Part shown: positions 33,978-42,239 of the stretch, piece by piece
Layout: the number at the start of each line of letters is the position of its first letter
Numbering within the stretch: position 1 is the first letter of the stretch
Origin: Flavobacterium notoginsengisoli
GTDB lineage: Bacteria > Bacteroidota > Bacteroidia > Flavobacteriales > Flavobacteriaceae
Direction of reading: 5' to 3'
NCBI RefSeq assembly: GCF_014207905.1
Contig: NZ_JACHLB010000009.1
Coordinates: 100,727 to 164,726, forward strand
Length of the DNA: 64,000 nucleotides
Notes under the pieces: model-generated
Database searches by the model: none
What the model was told of the DNA's origin: nothing
What the model saw: the letters and a program-made list of their open reading frames with translations, nothing else
Translations under genes and position numbers: made by a program

Positions 33978-34853
33978 TTAATTAGTCCAATTTTCAATTT
34001 TGCCATTAGTGTTTAAGAAAATTTGGATATAAATCTCTTCTGATATCGGTTTCCCTTTGTCTTTTATTATATCAAATTTTAAAGATTTCAAGGCATTAAG
34101 TATTTTGCTTGTGCAAAAGTCTAATTCGTCTTTTTTAAAAAACTCTTCGATTTCTTTGTCTGTGTACGCCATTCGTACTTTTGAAACGTTTCCATTCGAG
34201 TCAATTGTAACAAGATATTTGCTACCGCAGTCTGCGCCACTTTTGTCTTGCCATTTTTCTTTTTTAAGCTTTTTGAAGAAAATGTCAGAAATCTTTTTTT
34301 GGTCTTTTCTGTTTTTTCTTTTAGGATCATCAATATAGTTGCTTACATCTTCAGTTTTTAAAACAACTCCATTTGAAATGGTGATCAATTTTTCTTTTTC
34401 GAATATTTTATAGAAAACGCCATCCCATCGTAATACTTCATTTGTTCTTGGGAAATTTAAAATCCCTTCAAACCAGTCAATATGAACTCTGTCGTTTTTT
34501 AATTTCTCTCCAAAGATCGATTTGAGTTTTTCTAAAGATTGAGTTTTGTCGATTTTTCTATTAATGAGTTCTCCGCAATTAATTATGTCAACAATAAATA
34601 AACTATCGTTTTCTATTTTATAAATGGCTTGATAGCCTCTCCAGCAATTAAAAGAAGAATTGCCTCGAAAGCTTAATCCAAATAATGTATTGGTGTTTGC
34701 TGTGTCTTTTTTCTGTAAATACTTTTCGAGTATGAGGTTGTAAGTTGCAATAGTGTCTTTTTTGTAAATGATAAAATCAGGCATTTGTGGACTTGCAAGA
34801 ATGCTTAAAGGAGTAATTGCAAAGATTAAGATTAAAAATATTTTTCTTATCAT
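33978..34853 (-). CDS. Secreted protein of unknown function
   Basis: The 291-residue protein has a signal peptide (IFLILIFAITPLSILA). The mature part includes LNFPRTNEVLRWDGVFYKIF, KKEKWQDKSGADCGSKYLVT and a C-terminal region with ISEEIYIQIFLNTNGKIENW. The last part loosely resembles the C-terminal domain of TonB-like energy-transfer proteins, in that a product-like strand pattern follows a variable region. That is a weak resemblance, and I assign no function. Confidence 0.7.
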   Translation of the reverse strand: MIRKIFLILIFAITPLSILASPQMPDFIIYKKDTIATYNLILEKYLQKKDTANTNTLFGLSFRGNSSFNCWRGYQAIYKIENDSLFIVDIINCGELINRKIDKTQSLEKLKSIFGEKLKNDRVHIDWFEGILNFPRTNEVLRWDGVFYKIFEKEKLITISNGVVLKTEDVSNYIDDPKRKNRKDQKKISDIFFKKLKKEKWQDKSGADCGSKYLVTIDSNGNVSKVRMAYTDKEIEEFFKKDELDFCTSKILNALKSLKFDIIKDKGKPISEEIYIQIFLNTNGKIENWTN

Positions 34854-35002
34854 TTTACTTACGTTACTATTTTGTTTGGTATTAAAACAAATATATTATT
34901 AATATTCTTATTGTGAATTGTATGAATTGCTAAATAAGTATTGCTGGAGTGATGAGCCTGCTGAACTTAGTGGATCAAAGGAGAAATTTTGAAGCCATAA
35001 AA

Positions 35003-35035
35003 AAATCCTGCAAAAAAAAATCTTTTGCAGGATTT
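35003..35035 (-). terminator. Terminator of the tRNA-Leu gene
   Basis: AAATCCTGCAAAA and TTTTGCAGGATTT form a long stem. On the minus strand it is followed by T residues. Confidence 0.88.
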
Positions 35036-35048
35036 GTAGTTTGTTTAG

Positions 35049-35131
35049 TGACCATGGAGGGATTTGAACCCTCACGCCCTTGCGAGCACCACCCCCTCAA
35101 GATGGCGAGTCTACCGTTTCTCCACATGGCC
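35049..35131 (-). tRNA. tRNA-Leu (anticodon GAG)
   Basis: An 83-nt class II tRNA. The acceptor stem GGCCATG/CATGGTC has one G-T wobble pair. The anticodon stem is CCATC/GGTGG with loop TTGAGGG giving anticodon GAG, a long variable arm (TGCTCGCAAGGGCG region) follows, and the T arm is GAGGG-TTCAAAT-CCCTC. The discriminator is A. It is the last gene of the tRNA cluster. Confidence 0.95.
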
Positions 35132-35141
35132 TAAAATGAAA

Positions 35142-35172
35142 AAAGGTCGAGTAAAATAAATTACCCGACCTT
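35142..35172 (-). terminator. Hairpin between tRNA-Lys 2 and tRNA-Leu
   Basis: AAAGGTCGGGTAA and TTACTCGACCTTT form a stem followed by T residues on the minus strand. It is almost the same as the terminator at 33659. It could end part of the transcripts before tRNA-Leu or serve as a processing site. Confidence 0.75.
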
Positions 35173-35174
35173 TG

Positions 35175-35247
35175 TGACCCGACTGGGGCTCGAACCCAGG
35201 ACCCCATCATTAAAAGTGATGTGCTCTACCGACTGAGCTATCGAGTC
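35175..35247 (-). tRNA. tRNA-Lys (anticodon TTT), copy 2
   Basis: Identical 73-nt sequence to copy 1, with anticodon TTT in loop CTTTTAA. It lies 40 nt downstream of copy 3 in the same transcript. Confidence 0.97.
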
Positions 35248-35287
35248 ATTGCTTTCAAGAAATTTAATTTGTTTATCACAAAATTTG

Positions 35288-35360
35288 TGACCCGACTGGG
35301 GCTCGAACCCAGGACCCCATCATTAAAAGTGATGTGCTCTACCGACTGAGCTATCGAGTC
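35288..35360 (-). tRNA. tRNA-Lys (anticodon TTT), copy 3
   Basis: Identical 73-nt sequence to copies 1 and 2. It is first in the minus-strand cluster Lys-Lys-Leu, 23 nt after a TATATTTG promoter box. Confidence 0.97.
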
Positions 35361-35383
35361 ATTTAATTTCTTGAATGCGGGTG

Positions 35384-35391
35384 CAAATATA
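35384..35391 (-). promoter_or_regulatory. Promoter -7 box TATATTTG of the tRNA cluster
   Basis: The minus strand reads TATATTTGCACCCGCATTC. The box and the following GCACCC match the promoter at 33787 and, in the GCACCCGC part, the promoter at the right edge (63986). Confidence 0.75.
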
Positions 35392-35486
35392 AGGAGTTTT
35401 TTTTGAAGTTTCCAAGCAATTTTATCATAAATTTGTCTTTTTTTTGGAAAAATCTCCAATTGCTTAGTTTATAAGGTTTTATTAAT

Positions 35487-36005
35487 ATGAGAAAAATTGT
35501 CTTGTTAGGTTACATGGGTTGCGGAAAGTCTACAATCGCCCAAAATTTGTCAAAAATTACCAAAATTCCGTTTTTAGATTTGGATGAATGCATCGAAAAA
35601 AGAGCAAATTTATCTATAAACGAGATTTTTTCTCAACACGGAGAAGTGTATTTTAGAAAATTGGAGCACGAAATGTTTGTAGAATTACTCAATTCTCCAG
35701 AAAATGTAATAATCGGATTGGGAGGGGGAACTCCGTGTTATGCAAATAATCACGAATTATTAAAAGGAGAAAATGTAGCTTCGGTATATTTAAAGGCATC
35801 TATTGATACTTTATATAATAGATTGGTCTATAATAAGAGTAAAAGACCATTGATTGCCAACATGAACGAAGAAGAAATGAGAGAATTTATCGCGAAACAT
35901 TTATTCGACAGAAGTTTTTATTACAATCAAGCACAGCATAAAGTTGTTGTAGATGGTAAATCTGTCGAAGAAACGGTTCAGGATATTTTAGGAATTTTAG
36001 CTTAA
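35487..36005 (+). CDS. aroK: Shikimate kinase
   Basis: Cytosolic enzyme (172 residues) that phosphorylates shikimate at the 3-hydroxyl in the pathway to chorismate and aromatic amino acids. The P-loop is GYMGCGKSTIAQNL, the substrate motif is LDLDECIEKRANLSINEIF, GLGGGTPC is the shikimate-binding block, and KRPLI is part of the lid region. Length and motifs are complete. It converges with the phosphoribosyltransferase gene, and the two coding ends overlap by 9 nt. Confidence 0.96.
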   Translation: MRKIVLLGYMGCGKSTIAQNLSKITKIPFLDLDECIEKRANLSINEIFSQHGEVYFRKLEHEMFVELLNSPENVIIGLGGGTPCYANNHELLKGENVASVYLKASIDTLYNRLVYNKSKRPLIANMNEEEMREFIAKHLFDRSFYYNQAQHKVVVDGKSVEETVQDILGILA

Positions 36006-36497
36006 AGAAGCGTAATCTCCATTTTCAGAATTAAAAATAACTTGGACATGTTCTAATAATGATGTAGAAAGTGAAATTCCTTTAAAATCTGCTTTTACTG
36101 GATATTTTTTATGATTTCGGTCAACTAAGACTGCTGTTTTGAATTTCTTAAGCGGAACGTCTAAGAAATGACGAACAGCATATATTAATGTTGTTCCCGA
36201 GTTTAATACATCGTCAACCAAAACTAAGCCTTTGTTTTTGTATTCGTCGGGCGTTAATGAAGTTTGTATTGCATCTTGCGGATTTTGTTTGTTTACAGTG
36301 ACTTCGCAGATGGAAACTTTTAAAGTTGAAATGCTGCTTAGTGCTGAAGCAATTTTTTCGGCGAAAACAAATCCGTTAGAGGCAATTCCTGCAATAACAA
36401 CTTCTTCTTCGTCAACAAAAGTTTCGTAGATTTGATAAGCAATACGCTTTATTTTATGTTCAATTTCTTGATGGGTAAGGATGATATTGCTGCTCAT
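35997..36497 (-). CDS. PyrR-like phosphoribosyltransferase
   Basis: Type I PRTase of 166 residues. The PRPP-binding motif GLVLVDDVLNSGTTLIYA is at about residue 90. The N-terminal helix-strand part VVIAGIASNGFVFAEKIA and the flexible loop region are in the order found in PyrR and in hypoxanthine-type enzymes. In Bacteroidota this gene is regularly found between aroK and an S4-domain gene, as here. It could be a UMP-related regulator or a purine/pyrimidine salvage enzyme. The base specificity is not visible. Confidence 0.85.
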   Translation of the reverse strand: MSSNIILTHQEIEHKIKRIAYQIYETFVDEEEVVIAGIASNGFVFAEKIASALSSISTLKVSICEVTVNKQNPQDAIQTSLTPDEYKNKGLVLVDDVLNSGTTLIYAVRHFLDVPLKKFKTAVLVDRNHKKYPVKADFKGISLSTSLLEHVQVIFNSENGDYASLS

Positions 36498-36534
36498 GAT
36501 TTAATTTTTTGCTAAAGTACAAATTTATAGAAAA

Positions 36535-36625
36535 TTCAATTTTTTAAATTCCAAATTCTAATTTTAAATAATTGTACTTTCTAGTTTTGTTAGTTGGGAT
36601 TTAGAATTTGAATTTTGGGATTTAA
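36535..36625. repeat. AAATTCC / GGGATTT iterated inverted repeat
   Basis: AAATTCCAAATTCTAA on the left is answered by TTAGAATTTGAATTTTGGG on the right in the gap between the PRTase and S4 genes. The words are related to those of the perfect hairpin at 3522-3567. Confidence 0.75.
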
Positions 36626-36629
36626 ATGT

Positions 36630-37025
36630 TTATATATTTTCATCTTCGTCATCTTCGTAAATTTCATCTCCATAATCATCAATGTCGCGACGATCTTTTT
36701 TAGTTGGACGCCCTGTGCCGCTTTTACGATAGTGTTCTTTAGATAGTTTTAATAATTCTAAATGCGCGTATGCTTCTGGCGGAGTTTCGTTTTTACGGTA
36801 AATGTCTACCAGTTTTGCGCCAACGCGACTTTCTGGAATATCTAAAACAGTAATTATCTGTGTAATCTGATCTTTTCTAAAAGTAATTCTGTCTGTAGGA
36901 AAAACTTCTTTTGACGGTTTTGCAATCTGCCCATTTACAGTGATGTGATTCTTTTTACAAGCTTCAGTAACCATGTTTCTGGTCTTATAATATCGAACGC
37001 ACCATAAGTATTTATCTATTCTCAT
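36630..37025 (-). CDS. S4-domain RNA-binding protein (Hsp15-like)
   Basis: Chosen start MRIDKYLWCVRYYKTRN (131 residues). The longer frame to 37070 adds 15 residues unlike the family. The S4 domain occupies about residues 1-60 (CVRYYKTRNMVTEACKKNHI, then VNGQIAKPSKEVF). The basic middle segment KSGTGRPTKKDRRD and the acidic tail DDYGDEIYEDDEDEN are typical of the HslR/Hsp15 group, which binds free 50S subunits with stalled peptidyl-tRNA. It follows the PRTase gene after a repeat-filled gap. Confidence 0.9.
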   Translation of the reverse strand: MRIDKYLWCVRYYKTRNMVTEACKKNHITVNGQIAKPSKEVFPTDRITFRKDQITQIITVLDIPESRVGAKLVDIYRKNETPPEAYAHLELLKLSKEHYRKSGTGRPTKKDRRDIDDYGDEIYEDDEDENI

Positions 37026-37104
37026 AATTTTTCTAAAATAGAAGTTAAATTCTTTACAAAAATAAATCAATATTGTATCTTGCGCACCTAAAAAAAAGAT
37101 AATA

Positions 37105-38307
37105 ATGAATAAATTTAAATATTATTTTGTTTTATTACTTGCTGGTATTGCCATCGTTTCTTGTAATAAAAAGGATGATGATGAAGCAGAAGTTGCTCCT
37201 TTGAGAGATTATCAAGAACAATTTAATACAGATAATGCAGATATTGAAGAATATTTAAACACCAATTATATAACTGTAACACAGAATCCTGGAGGGCAAA
37301 CTGATCAGGATGTTACTTTTACTAAAATTACAGATCCTGCGACACAGACACCTATTATGTCGTATTTAAACAATGCTACGTTTCCTAAGTTATTGGTTAG
37401 AAATGTTGATTATCATGGAATCTTATATAAAATGTATTATTTGGTTCTAAGAGAAGGTGTGGGTACTTCGCCAATGAATACAGATGGAGTTGTAACGTCA
37501 TACTATGGGCAATATTTAAAACGTGTTGACAAAACAGACACAGAGCCGTCTCATTTAACTACTACTTTTTTCGAGCAAGTAATATATCCAAAAGGAAGTT
37601 TGGATTTATATGGTACAGTTATGGGTTGGAGTGAAATTTTTCCCCAGTTCAAAACAGGAACTACAACATACAATGCTGACGGTACAGCAAGTTATAAAGA
37701 TTTTGGTGCAGGGGTTTTATTTATACCTTCTGGTTTAGGATATTATGCTTATCCTCCATCTGGAAGTTCAATTCCAGCTTATTCACCTCTAATTTTCAGT
37801 ATTAAATTATACGATTATAAAAGAATGGATCATGAAAATAATGGCTATTCTAATGGTCAATTTTTAGAGGATCCAGATGGTATTTATGATTATCAAGAAG
37901 ATCTTAATGGAGATGGATATGTTCGCGATTTTAGAAACACTACTTTGTATCCAAATTCGCCAGTTAATCCAGATGATACAGATGGAGACGGAATTCCAGA
38001 CTTCTTAGATAAAGATGATGATGGAGACGGTTTCTTTACACGTTATGAGATTACAAAGCCAACAGATGCAGCATTTTCAGGTTTAAGTAAATATTATCCA
38101 TATGATCCGATTGGAGACAATCCTGCGACTCCAAATTATGATGAAACTGAAATTTGGGGAGTTCCTAGAAGACCAACAGGTCCGCTTAAGAATGATAAGC
38201 TTGAAGAGTCTATTACAAATCCTCGTTCATTTGTTCCTGAAGATTATACAGCGCAAGGAAGAAAAAGAATTTATCTTGACAATACTTATCCTTATCAAAA
38301 GAAATAA
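37105..38307 (+). CDS. FKBP-like lipoprotein with acidic calcium-type repeats
   Basis: The 400-residue lipoprotein has a signal peptide ending AIVSC (about Cys20). Residues about 30-240 resemble flavobacterial FKBP-type peptidyl-prolyl isomerase relatives: VVTSYYGQYLKRVDKT, LYGTVMGWSEIFPQFKTG and LFIPSGLGYYAYPPSGSSIP, with the GxG/IPSGLGY core. Residues about 290-320 contain DTDGDGIPDFLDKDDDGDGF, the thrombospondin type 3 calcium-binding style. It is probably an envelope foldase or a structural relative. Several FKBP active-site residues cannot be checked by eye. Two terminators follow. Confidence 0.75.
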   Translation: MNKFKYYFVLLLAGIAIVSCNKKDDDEAEVAPLRDYQEQFNTDNADIEEYLNTNYITVTQNPGGQTDQDVTFTKITDPATQTPIMSYLNNATFPKLLVRNVDYHGILYKMYYLVLREGVGTSPMNTDGVVTSYYGQYLKRVDKTDTEPSHLTTTFFEQVIYPKGSLDLYGTVMGWSEIFPQFKTGTTTYNADGTASYKDFGAGVLFIPSGLGYYAYPPSGSSIPAYSPLIFSIKLYDYKRMDHENNGYSNGQFLEDPDGIYDYQEDLNGDGYVRDFRNTTLYPNSPVNPDDTDGDGIPDFLDKDDDGDGFFTRYEITKPTDAAFSGLSKYYPYDPIGDNPATPNYDETEIWGVPRRPTGPLKNDKLEESITNPRSFVPEDYTAQGRKRIYLDNTYPYQKK

Positions 38308-38326
38308 GTTTACACATTTATAAAGA

Positions 38327-38359
38327 AAACCTCGAATTAAACTTCGGGGTTTTTTTTTA
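38327..38359 (+). terminator. Terminator of the FKBP-like gene
   Basis: AAACCTCGA and TTCGGGGTTT pair (one G-T wobble) before a run of nine T residues, 20 nt after the stop. Confidence 0.8.
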
Positions 38360-38400
38360 TGCTTTTAAATAATCTTTTGAATTAATTTTGATTCAAATAA

Positions 38401-38433
38401 AAAACCTCGAAAATTGCTTTTCGAGGTTTTTTT
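38401..38433. terminator. Bidirectional terminator between convergent genes
   Basis: AAAACCTCGAAAA and TTTTCGAGGTTTT form a perfect stem around a short loop, with A- and T-runs on both sides. It lies between the FKBP-like gene and the transketolase subunit gene, which converge. The stem words resemble the terminator just upstream. Confidence 0.88.
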
Positions 38434-38454
38434 ATAAGTATGAAAATGTAAAAA

Positions 38455-39408
38455 TTATTTTCTTTTGATAACTCTTTCTACAGCTTCAACAATTGCTTGA
38501 TTGTTTAATTTGTATTTTTCCATTAATTGCTCAGGAGTTCCAGATTCACCAAAACTATCATTAACAGCTACAAATTCTTGTGGAGTTGGATTTTTTAAAG
38601 CTAACACACCTGAAATGCTTTCTCCAAGACCTCCAAGGTAATTATGCTCTTCTGCAGTAACAATACATCTTGTTTTCGCAACTGATTTTAGAATTGCTTC
38701 TTCATCAAGAGGCTTGATAGTATGAATGTTGATTACTTCAGCAGAAATTCCTTTTGCTTCTAATGCTTCAGCAGCAATAAGAGCTTCCCAAACTAAGTGA
38801 CCAGTTGCAACGATTGTTACATCAGTTCCTTCGTTTAGCATAATCGCTTTTCCAATTACGAATGGTTCGTCAGCAGGAGTAAAGTTAGGTACAACTGGAC
38901 GTCCGAAACGTAAATAAGCAGGACCGTGGTGATCTGCCAATGCTAAAGTTGCTGCTTTAGTTTGGTTGTAATCGCAAGTGTTGATTACAGTCATTCCTGG
39001 AAGCATTTTCATTAAACCAATATCTTCTAAGATTTGGTGAGTTGCTCCGTCTTCTCCTAAAGTTAAACCAGCGTGAGAAGCACAGATTTTTACGTTTTTA
39101 TCTGAATAAGCAACAGATTGACGAATTTGATCATAAACTCTTCCTGTAGAGAAGTTGGCAAAAGTTCCTGTAAAAGGAATTTTTCCTCCGATTGTTAATC
39201 CTGCAGCAATTCCAATCATATTTGCTTCTGCAATTCCGATTTGGAAAAAACGCTCTGGGTGATTTTTCTTGAATTCATCAAATTTTAATGAACCAATTAA
39301 ATCAGCACATAATGCTACAACATTTTCGTTTTTTTGACCTAGTTCAGTCATTCCCGCTCCAAAACCTGAACGAGTATCTTTACTTCCTGTATTTTCGTAT
39401 TTTTTCAT
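38455..39408 (-). CDS. Transketolase, C-terminal subunit
   Basis: Start chosen at MKKYENTGSKDTRSGFGAGM, since the longer frame to 39450 comes from repeat sequence. The 317-residue protein carries the pyrimidine-binding and C-terminal domains of transketolase: VALCADLIGSLK, FFQIGIAEANMIGIAAGLTI with the catalytic Glu, ICASHAGLTLGEDGATHQ and YLRFGRP, then TIKPLDEEAI. With the N-terminal subunit it transfers two-carbon units between sugar phosphates, using thiamine diphosphate. A deoxyxylulose-phosphate synthase-like role is less likely. The partner gene is 73 nt upstream. Confidence 0.9.
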   Translation of the reverse strand: MKKYENTGSKDTRSGFGAGMTELGQKNENVVALCADLIGSLKFDEFKKNHPERFFQIGIAEANMIGIAAGLTIGGKIPFTGTFANFSTGRVYDQIRQSVAYSDKNVKICASHAGLTLGEDGATHQILEDIGLMKMLPGMTVINTCDYNQTKAATLALADHHGPAYLRFGRPVVPNFTPADEPFVIGKAIMLNEGTDVTIVATGHLVWEALIAAEALEAKGISAEVINIHTIKPLDEEAILKSVAKTRCIVTAEEHNYLGGLGESISGVLALKNPTPQEFVAVNDSFGESGTPEQLMEKYKLNNQAIVEAVERVIKRK

Positions 39409-39419
39409 TGTATATTTTG

Positions 39420-39480
39420 CTATATGCAATAGGCTGTAGGCAATAGGCATAAAGCTTACTGCTTAAAGCTTAAAGCATTT
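39420..39480. repeat. GCAATAGGC / CTTAAAGC iterated word repeat
   Basis: The gap between the two transketolase subunits is made of GCAATAGGCTGTAGGCAATAGGC and AAGCTTACTGCTTAAAGC words with internal inverted symmetry. Very similar words fill 60668-60748. Confidence 0.8.
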
Positions 39481-39481
39481 T

Positions 39482-40330
39482 TTAATAATCGGCTAGAGTT
39501 GAAACGTTTTGAGCTAAAGCAGCTGCCAACTGATCGTTGTTTGGAGCTTTACCGTGCCAAGCATGAGTGTGCATCATAAAGTCTACACCGTTACCCATTT
39601 CTGTATGTAATAAAATACAAACTGGTTTTCCTTTTCCTGTTCTTGATTTTGCGTCATTTAAACCAGCAAGGATAGCGTCGATACTGTTTCCTTCTTTAAT
39701 TTCTAAAACATCCCAATCAAAAGCTTCAAATTTTGCACGCAGGCTTCCCATTGCTAAAACTTCGTCAGTTGTTCCGTCGATTTGTTTTCCGTTAAGGTCG
39801 ACAGTTGCGATAATGTTGTCTACTTTTTTAGCAGATGCGTACATAATTGCTTCCCAGTTTTGACCTTCTTGCAATTCTCCATCGCCATGTAGTGTATAGA
39901 TAATATGATTATCTCCGTTTAATTTTTTAGCTTGTGCTGCTCCAAGAGCTACAGATAAACCTTGTCCTAATGAACCAGAGGCAATACGAACTCCAGGTAA
40001 ACCTTCGTGAGTTGTTGGGTGTCCTTGTAAACGAGAATCTAATAATCTGAAAGTAGCCAATTCTGAAACTGGAAAATAACCGCTTCTTGCTAAAACGCTA
40101 TAAAATACAGGTGAGATGTGTCCGTTTGAAAGGAAGAATAAATCTTCTCCAATTCCGTTCATATCAAAACCTTCTTTTCGGTCCATAATATTTTGATATA
40201 GTGTAACCAAAAATTCAGTACAACCTAATGAACCACCTGGGTGTCCAGAGTTTACAGCATGTACCATTCTAAGAATATCTCTTCTTACTTGGATCGTTAA
40301 ATCGCTTAATTGTTGTGTGTTAGGCTTCAT
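39482..40330 (-). CDS. Transketolase, N-terminal subunit
   Basis: The 282-residue protein carries the thiamine-diphosphate-binding domain: HAVNSGHPGGSLGCTEFLV near residue 25, FFLSNGHISPVFYSVLA, the ASGSLGQGLSVALGAA loop and HGDGELQEGQNWEA with the metal-binding GDG, then VDLNGKQIDG. It ends at about the domain boundary, so the complete enzyme requires the C-terminal subunit encoded immediately downstream. It acts in the non-oxidative pentose phosphate pathway. Confidence 0.92.
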   Translation of the reverse strand: MKPNTQQLSDLTIQVRRDILRMVHAVNSGHPGGSLGCTEFLVTLYQNIMDRKEGFDMNGIGEDLFFLSNGHISPVFYSVLARSGYFPVSELATFRLLDSRLQGHPTTHEGLPGVRIASGSLGQGLSVALGAAQAKKLNGDNHIIYTLHGDGELQEGQNWEAIMYASAKKVDNIIATVDLNGKQIDGTTDEVLAMGSLRAKFEAFDWDVLEIKEGNSIDAILAGLNDAKSRTGKGKPVCILLHTEMGNGVDFMMHTHAWHGKAPNNDQLAAALAQNVSTLADY

Positions 40331-40509
40331 TTTATATGTAAAAGTTTAAACTGAAGCAAAAGTAAAGGTTATTTTGCGGGAAGACAAATCATTTTTTGCT
40401 TTAGTTTGCTTCAATTGTTAAATTTTTCATTCTTTTTTTTAATGAAATGAGAAAAATAAATCGGATTGAGACATTTTTAAACAAAAATGATTTAGTTCAA
40501 AAATAAAAA

Positions 40510-40531
40510 AAGCCCTTAATAAAAAGGACTT
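40510..40531 (-). terminator. Hairpin terminator of the acidic-protein gene
   Basis: AAGCCCTT and AAGGACTT pair with one mismatch. On the minus strand they are followed by a long T-run. Confidence 0.65.
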
Positions 40532-40558
40532 CTAGTTTGTTTGTAAAATGGCTGCATT

Positions 40559-40861
40559 TTAATTAGTGTCGCTTTCACTATAGAAATTATTTTCTTCATC
40601 TTCTGAGCCAATATCTTCTTGTTCGTCATCTAATTCGGAACCTGGAACATCTAAATCGTTGCCGATTTTATCGCTGTTTTGTTTCCATTCGTGATTGTTC
40701 TGATTAATGATGCGTTCGCCTGAAATTTCTTCAGGATTAATGTCTTCCAGTTTGTTGTCTTGATTGTAAATATCTTCGTTTGCAGGATAATTCATGTTTT
40801 CAAGATTTTTTTCAATTTGATCATCCTTGATTTGATCTAATTTTTCATCAGCGTTTATCAT
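40559..40861 (-). CDS. Acidic, probably disordered protein
   Basis: The 100-residue protein has a very high content of Asp, Glu and Asn (DQIKDDQIEKNLENMNYPAN, PGSELDDEQEDIGSEDEEN). There is no signal peptide and no hydrophobic core. I recognise no family. It resembles in style, not in sequence identity, the Lys/Asp-rich protein at 10008-10382. Transcribed alone, with a terminator behind it. Confidence 0.65.
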   Translation of the reverse strand: MINADEKLDQIKDDQIEKNLENMNYPANEDIYNQDNKLEDINPEEISGERIINQNNHEWKQNSDKIGNDLDVPGSELDDEQEDIGSEDEENNFYSESDTN

Positions 40862-41075
40862 GATTTCTATAATTTTAATTGTGAGAATGTTTTATCTAAA
40901 ATTACGAAACATCAAGTTTTATCATGTTATACTTTCTTTGTTTGATATTGCAGTTTTTACATTATTATTTTAAAAAGTAAATTCTCGTGGTTGTTAAAAT
41001 GAGATATTAAGAAAACATTAGCTAATTTTCTAATGGACAAATTTTCTAATTACTAAAATTTCCCTGAAATTAAAC

Positions 41076-41083
41076 TATCTTTG
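41076..41083 (+). promoter_or_regulatory. Promoter -7 box TATCTTTG of tgt
   Basis: TATCTTTGCG matches TAnnTTTG and lies 20 nt before the tgt ATG at 41104. Confidence 0.6.
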
Positions 41084-41103
41084 CGCTCTGAAAAAAGACA
41101 CAG

Positions 41104-42234
41104 ATGAAGTTTGATTTATTACAAAAAGATCCGCAGTCTAAAGCTAGAGCGGGTAGTATTACTACAGATCATGGAGTTATAGAAACTCCTATTTTTATGC
41201 CTGTTGGGACGGTTGCTTCTGTAAAAGGAGTGCATCAGCGTGAACTTAAAGAAGAGATTAATCCGGATATTATTCTTGGAAACACCTATCATTTATATTT
41301 ACGTCCGCAAACCGAAATTCTTGAAAAAGCTGGTGGATTGCATAAATTTATGAATTGGGATCGTAATATTTTGACCGATTCAGGAGGATACCAAGTTTAT
41401 TCTCTTTCTTCAAATAGAAAAATTAAAGAAGAAGGTGTAAAGTTCAAATCACATATAGATGGTTCTTATCACTTTTTTACTCCAGAAAATGTAATGGAAA
41501 TTCAGCGTACCATTGGAGCCGATATTATTATGGCTTTTGATGAGTGTACGCCGTATCCTTGCGATTACAGATATGCACAACGTTCTATGCACATGACACA
41601 TCGTTGGTTAGATCGTTGTATCAATCATTTAGAAAAAGTGCCTTATAAATATGGGTATGAGCAAACATTTTTCCCGATTGTTCAAGGAAGTACTTATAAA
41701 GATTTACGCCGCCAGTCAGCAGAATATATTGCAAATGCTGGGCAGCAAGGAAATGCAATTGGTGGACTTTCGGTTGGAGAACCAGCAGAAGAAATGTACG
41801 CTATGACTGAAGTTGTTTGCGAGATTCTTCCAGAAGACAAACCTCGTTATTTAATGGGAGTTGGAACTCCAATAAATATTTTGGAAAATATTGCGTTAGG
41901 AATTGATATGTTCGATTGTGTTATGCCAACGCGTAATGCTAGAAATGGAATGTTGTTTACAGCAAACGGAACAATCAACATCAAAAATAAAAAATGGGAA
42001 GCTGATTTTTCTCCAATAGATGAAATGGGGCACACTTTTGTTGATACCGAGTATTCTAAAGCATATCTACGTCATTTATTTGCGGCCAATGAATATTTAG
42101 GAAAACAAATTGCTACGATTCATAATCTTGGTTTTTATATGTGGTTGGTTCGTGAAGCAAGAAAACATATCTTAGCCGGAGATTTTAGACCATGGAAAGA
42201 AATGATGGTTAAAAATATGAGTCAAAGACTATAA
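41104..42234 (+). CDS. tgt: tRNA-guanine transglycosylase (queuosine pathway)
   Basis: Exchanges guanine for preQ1 at wobble position 34 of GUN-anticodon tRNAs. The 376 residues are of normal length. The blocks FMPVGTVASVKG, LTDSGGYQVYSLS, VGEPAEEM and MFDCVMPTRNARNG with the nucleophile Asp are present. The usual C-terminal zinc site (CxCxxC about 25 residues before IHNL) is not visible: the region reads SPIDEMGHTFVDTEYSKAYL with no Cys. The later His in TIHNLGFY remains. I recall similar Cys-free versions in other Bacteroidota, so activity is probably kept. It starts a plus-strand run toward the LptG-like gene. Confidence 0.93.
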   Translation: MKFDLLQKDPQSKARAGSITTDHGVIETPIFMPVGTVASVKGVHQRELKEEINPDIILGNTYHLYLRPQTEILEKAGGLHKFMNWDRNILTDSGGYQVYSLSSNRKIKEEGVKFKSHIDGSYHFFTPENVMEIQRTIGADIIMAFDECTPYPCDYRYAQRSMHMTHRWLDRCINHLEKVPYKYGYEQTFFPIVQGSTYKDLRRQSAEYIANAGQQGNAIGGLSVGEPAEEMYAMTEVVCEILPEDKPRYLMGVGTPINILENIALGIDMFDCVMPTRNARNGMLFTANGTINIKNKKWEADFSPIDEMGHTFVDTEYSKAYLRHLFAANEYLGKQIATIHNLGFYMWLVREARKHILAGDFRPWKEMMVKNMSQRL

Positions 42235-42239
42235 AAGAG

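Noticed and set aside
34949..35134. Plus-strand ORF with a MEGFEPSRP-type sequence
   Set aside because: It is the opposite strand of the tRNA-Leu gene and its terminator. This false protein is well known from tRNA loci.
35238..35459. Minus-strand ORF reading DSIAQSVEHITFNDGVLGSS
   Set aside because: It is a translation of the tRNA-Lys sequence itself, not a protein gene.
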